A stretch of DNA of 64,000 bases from Odontesthes bonariensis. Lineage: Eukaryota; Chordata; Actinopteri; Atheriniformes; Atherinopsidae. How positions within the stretch are numbered: the first letter of the stretch is position 1; each line of letters starts with the position of its first letter. The notes below the pieces were generated by a model. It saw only the letters and a list, made by a program, of their open reading frames with translations. It made no database searches and was not told the DNA's origin. A program made the translations under genes and the position numbers. The stretch lies in contig NC_134510.1 of the NCBI RefSeq assembly GCF_027942865.1, positions 39,328,686-39,392,685 of the forward strand, read 5' to 3'. Of the stretch, positions 63,174 through 64,000 are shown piece after piece.

Positions 63174-64000
63174 AGGGAAAGCTGTATGACATCCCATATC
63201 AGCAGCATCATTTCTGAACATCTTCTTACCCCCTGCTGCGTCCTGTGAGCAGAGTTCCAGCCTCGTTTTGGTGTTGATGAAGGTAGTCCGGCTAGTTGGC
63301 TGGGGTTTAAAAAATAAAGCGTTTTGCTTCTCAAAACAATATGCGTTCAACAGAGTAATACATTTGCATCACAAAATGGTTCTCCAGGAAAAAGTCAGAC
63401 CTCACAATCTCTTGGCCCTATTTTCTCTCCCTTCGTATCACTGCCTGCTGCCGCCTGCCGACAGCCGCGTCTGTTGGACCCTACTTTAGTCTAAATATGT
63501 TCATACTTATACAATTAAGTCCAATATCTGCATCTTGATCGGCCCAGAAAACATAAATTTAGTTCTTAGACAGAATGTAGCTGATGGAGGATTTAAAGTG
63601 ACTTCAATGAGAGGCTCAAAACTCCAGAAAATCCAAAGAAAATCATGTTTATTTTTATTTTTATTTGATCAAATCAGAGGTGAAACATCAGAATCGCTTG
63701 GCCCTATTTTCTCTCCCTTCGTATCACTGCCTGCTGTGTAGGGGACTGCTCGGTCTGCACTTCGGTCTGCACAGCAGGCAGTGATACGAAGGGAGAGAAA
63801 ATAGGGCCAAGAGATTGTGAGGTCAGACTTTTTCCTGGAGAACCATTTTGTGATGCAAATGTATTACTCTGTTGAACGCATATTGTTCTGAGAAGCAAAA
63901 CGCTTTATTTTTTAAACCCCAGCCAACTAGCCGGACTACCTTCATCAACACCAAAACGAGGCTGGAACTCTGCTCACAGGACGCAGCAGGGGGTAAGAAG
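63174..64000. mobile_element. TTAA-family foldback running off the right edge
   Basis: It begins TTAAAGGGAAAGCTGTATGA only about 45 bp after the donor of gramd1a exon 5. The left arm (to about 63450) is repeated inverted from about 63690 to the end of the window, around the palindromic centre CAGCAGGCAGTGATACGAAG / CTTCGTATCACTGCCTGCTG. The right terminus lies outside. Confidence 0.78.

Overview
This window is vertebrate nuclear DNA, almost certainly from a teleost fish. The visible genes have GT-AG introns and metazoan-specific products. They occupy only a few percent of the sequence; most of the rest is fish-type transposable elements (hAT, Tc1/mariner, TTAA-target and PIF/Harbinger-like DNA elements, tRNA-derived SINEs, L2/Maui-like and RNase H-bearing LINE fragments) and tandem repeats. 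There is no operon, CRISPR array, plasmid or phage, and I recognised no retroviral or other viral genes. I found no multi-gene system that looks new. The strongest unusual observations concern exon structure of known families and nested repeats.

Layout. 0-8 kb (+): the 3' end of an NLRP1-like inflammasome receptor gene, with two exons of the FIIND UPA part, three tiny phase-1 linker exons and a terminal CARD exon. Its first introns carry a hAT element with a second element nested inside it, and a 23-bp minisatellite. 8-11 kb: LINE fragments, including a non-LTR retrotransposon tail with an RNase H domain and a target-site duplication. 11.4-12.5 kb (+): intronless-CDS dnajc28 (J domain plus DUF1992). 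13.6-14.1 kb (-): a single-exon KCNE1-like potassium-channel beta subunit, convergent with dnajc28 and separated from it by a Harbinger-like element. 15.9-17.4 kb: a large 32-bp minisatellite with higher-order structure. 19.4-26.6 kb (-): a complete five-exon sodium-channel beta-1 subunit gene (scn1b), assembled here exon by exon. 27-41 kb: repeats only, including a three-layer nested transposon near 37-39 kb. 41.1 kb (+): a probable alternative first exon of gramd1a. 42-52 kb: repeats, including a 23-bp satellite that has expanded inside a transposon. 53.1-63.1 kb (+): the first five coding exons of gramd1a (Aster-A), which runs off the right edge.

Functional context. scn1b and gramd1a are neighbours in human (19q13), and the paralogous pair SCN3B-GRAMD1B lies together on 11q24, so this is conserved synteny inherited from an ancient duplication. 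DNAJC28 and KCNE1 are both on human chromosome 21, so the window joins two human synteny blocks. kcne1 and scn1b both encode single-pass accessory subunits of voltage-gated channels. The NLRP1-like gene is an innate-immunity neighbour with no visible functional link to the rest.
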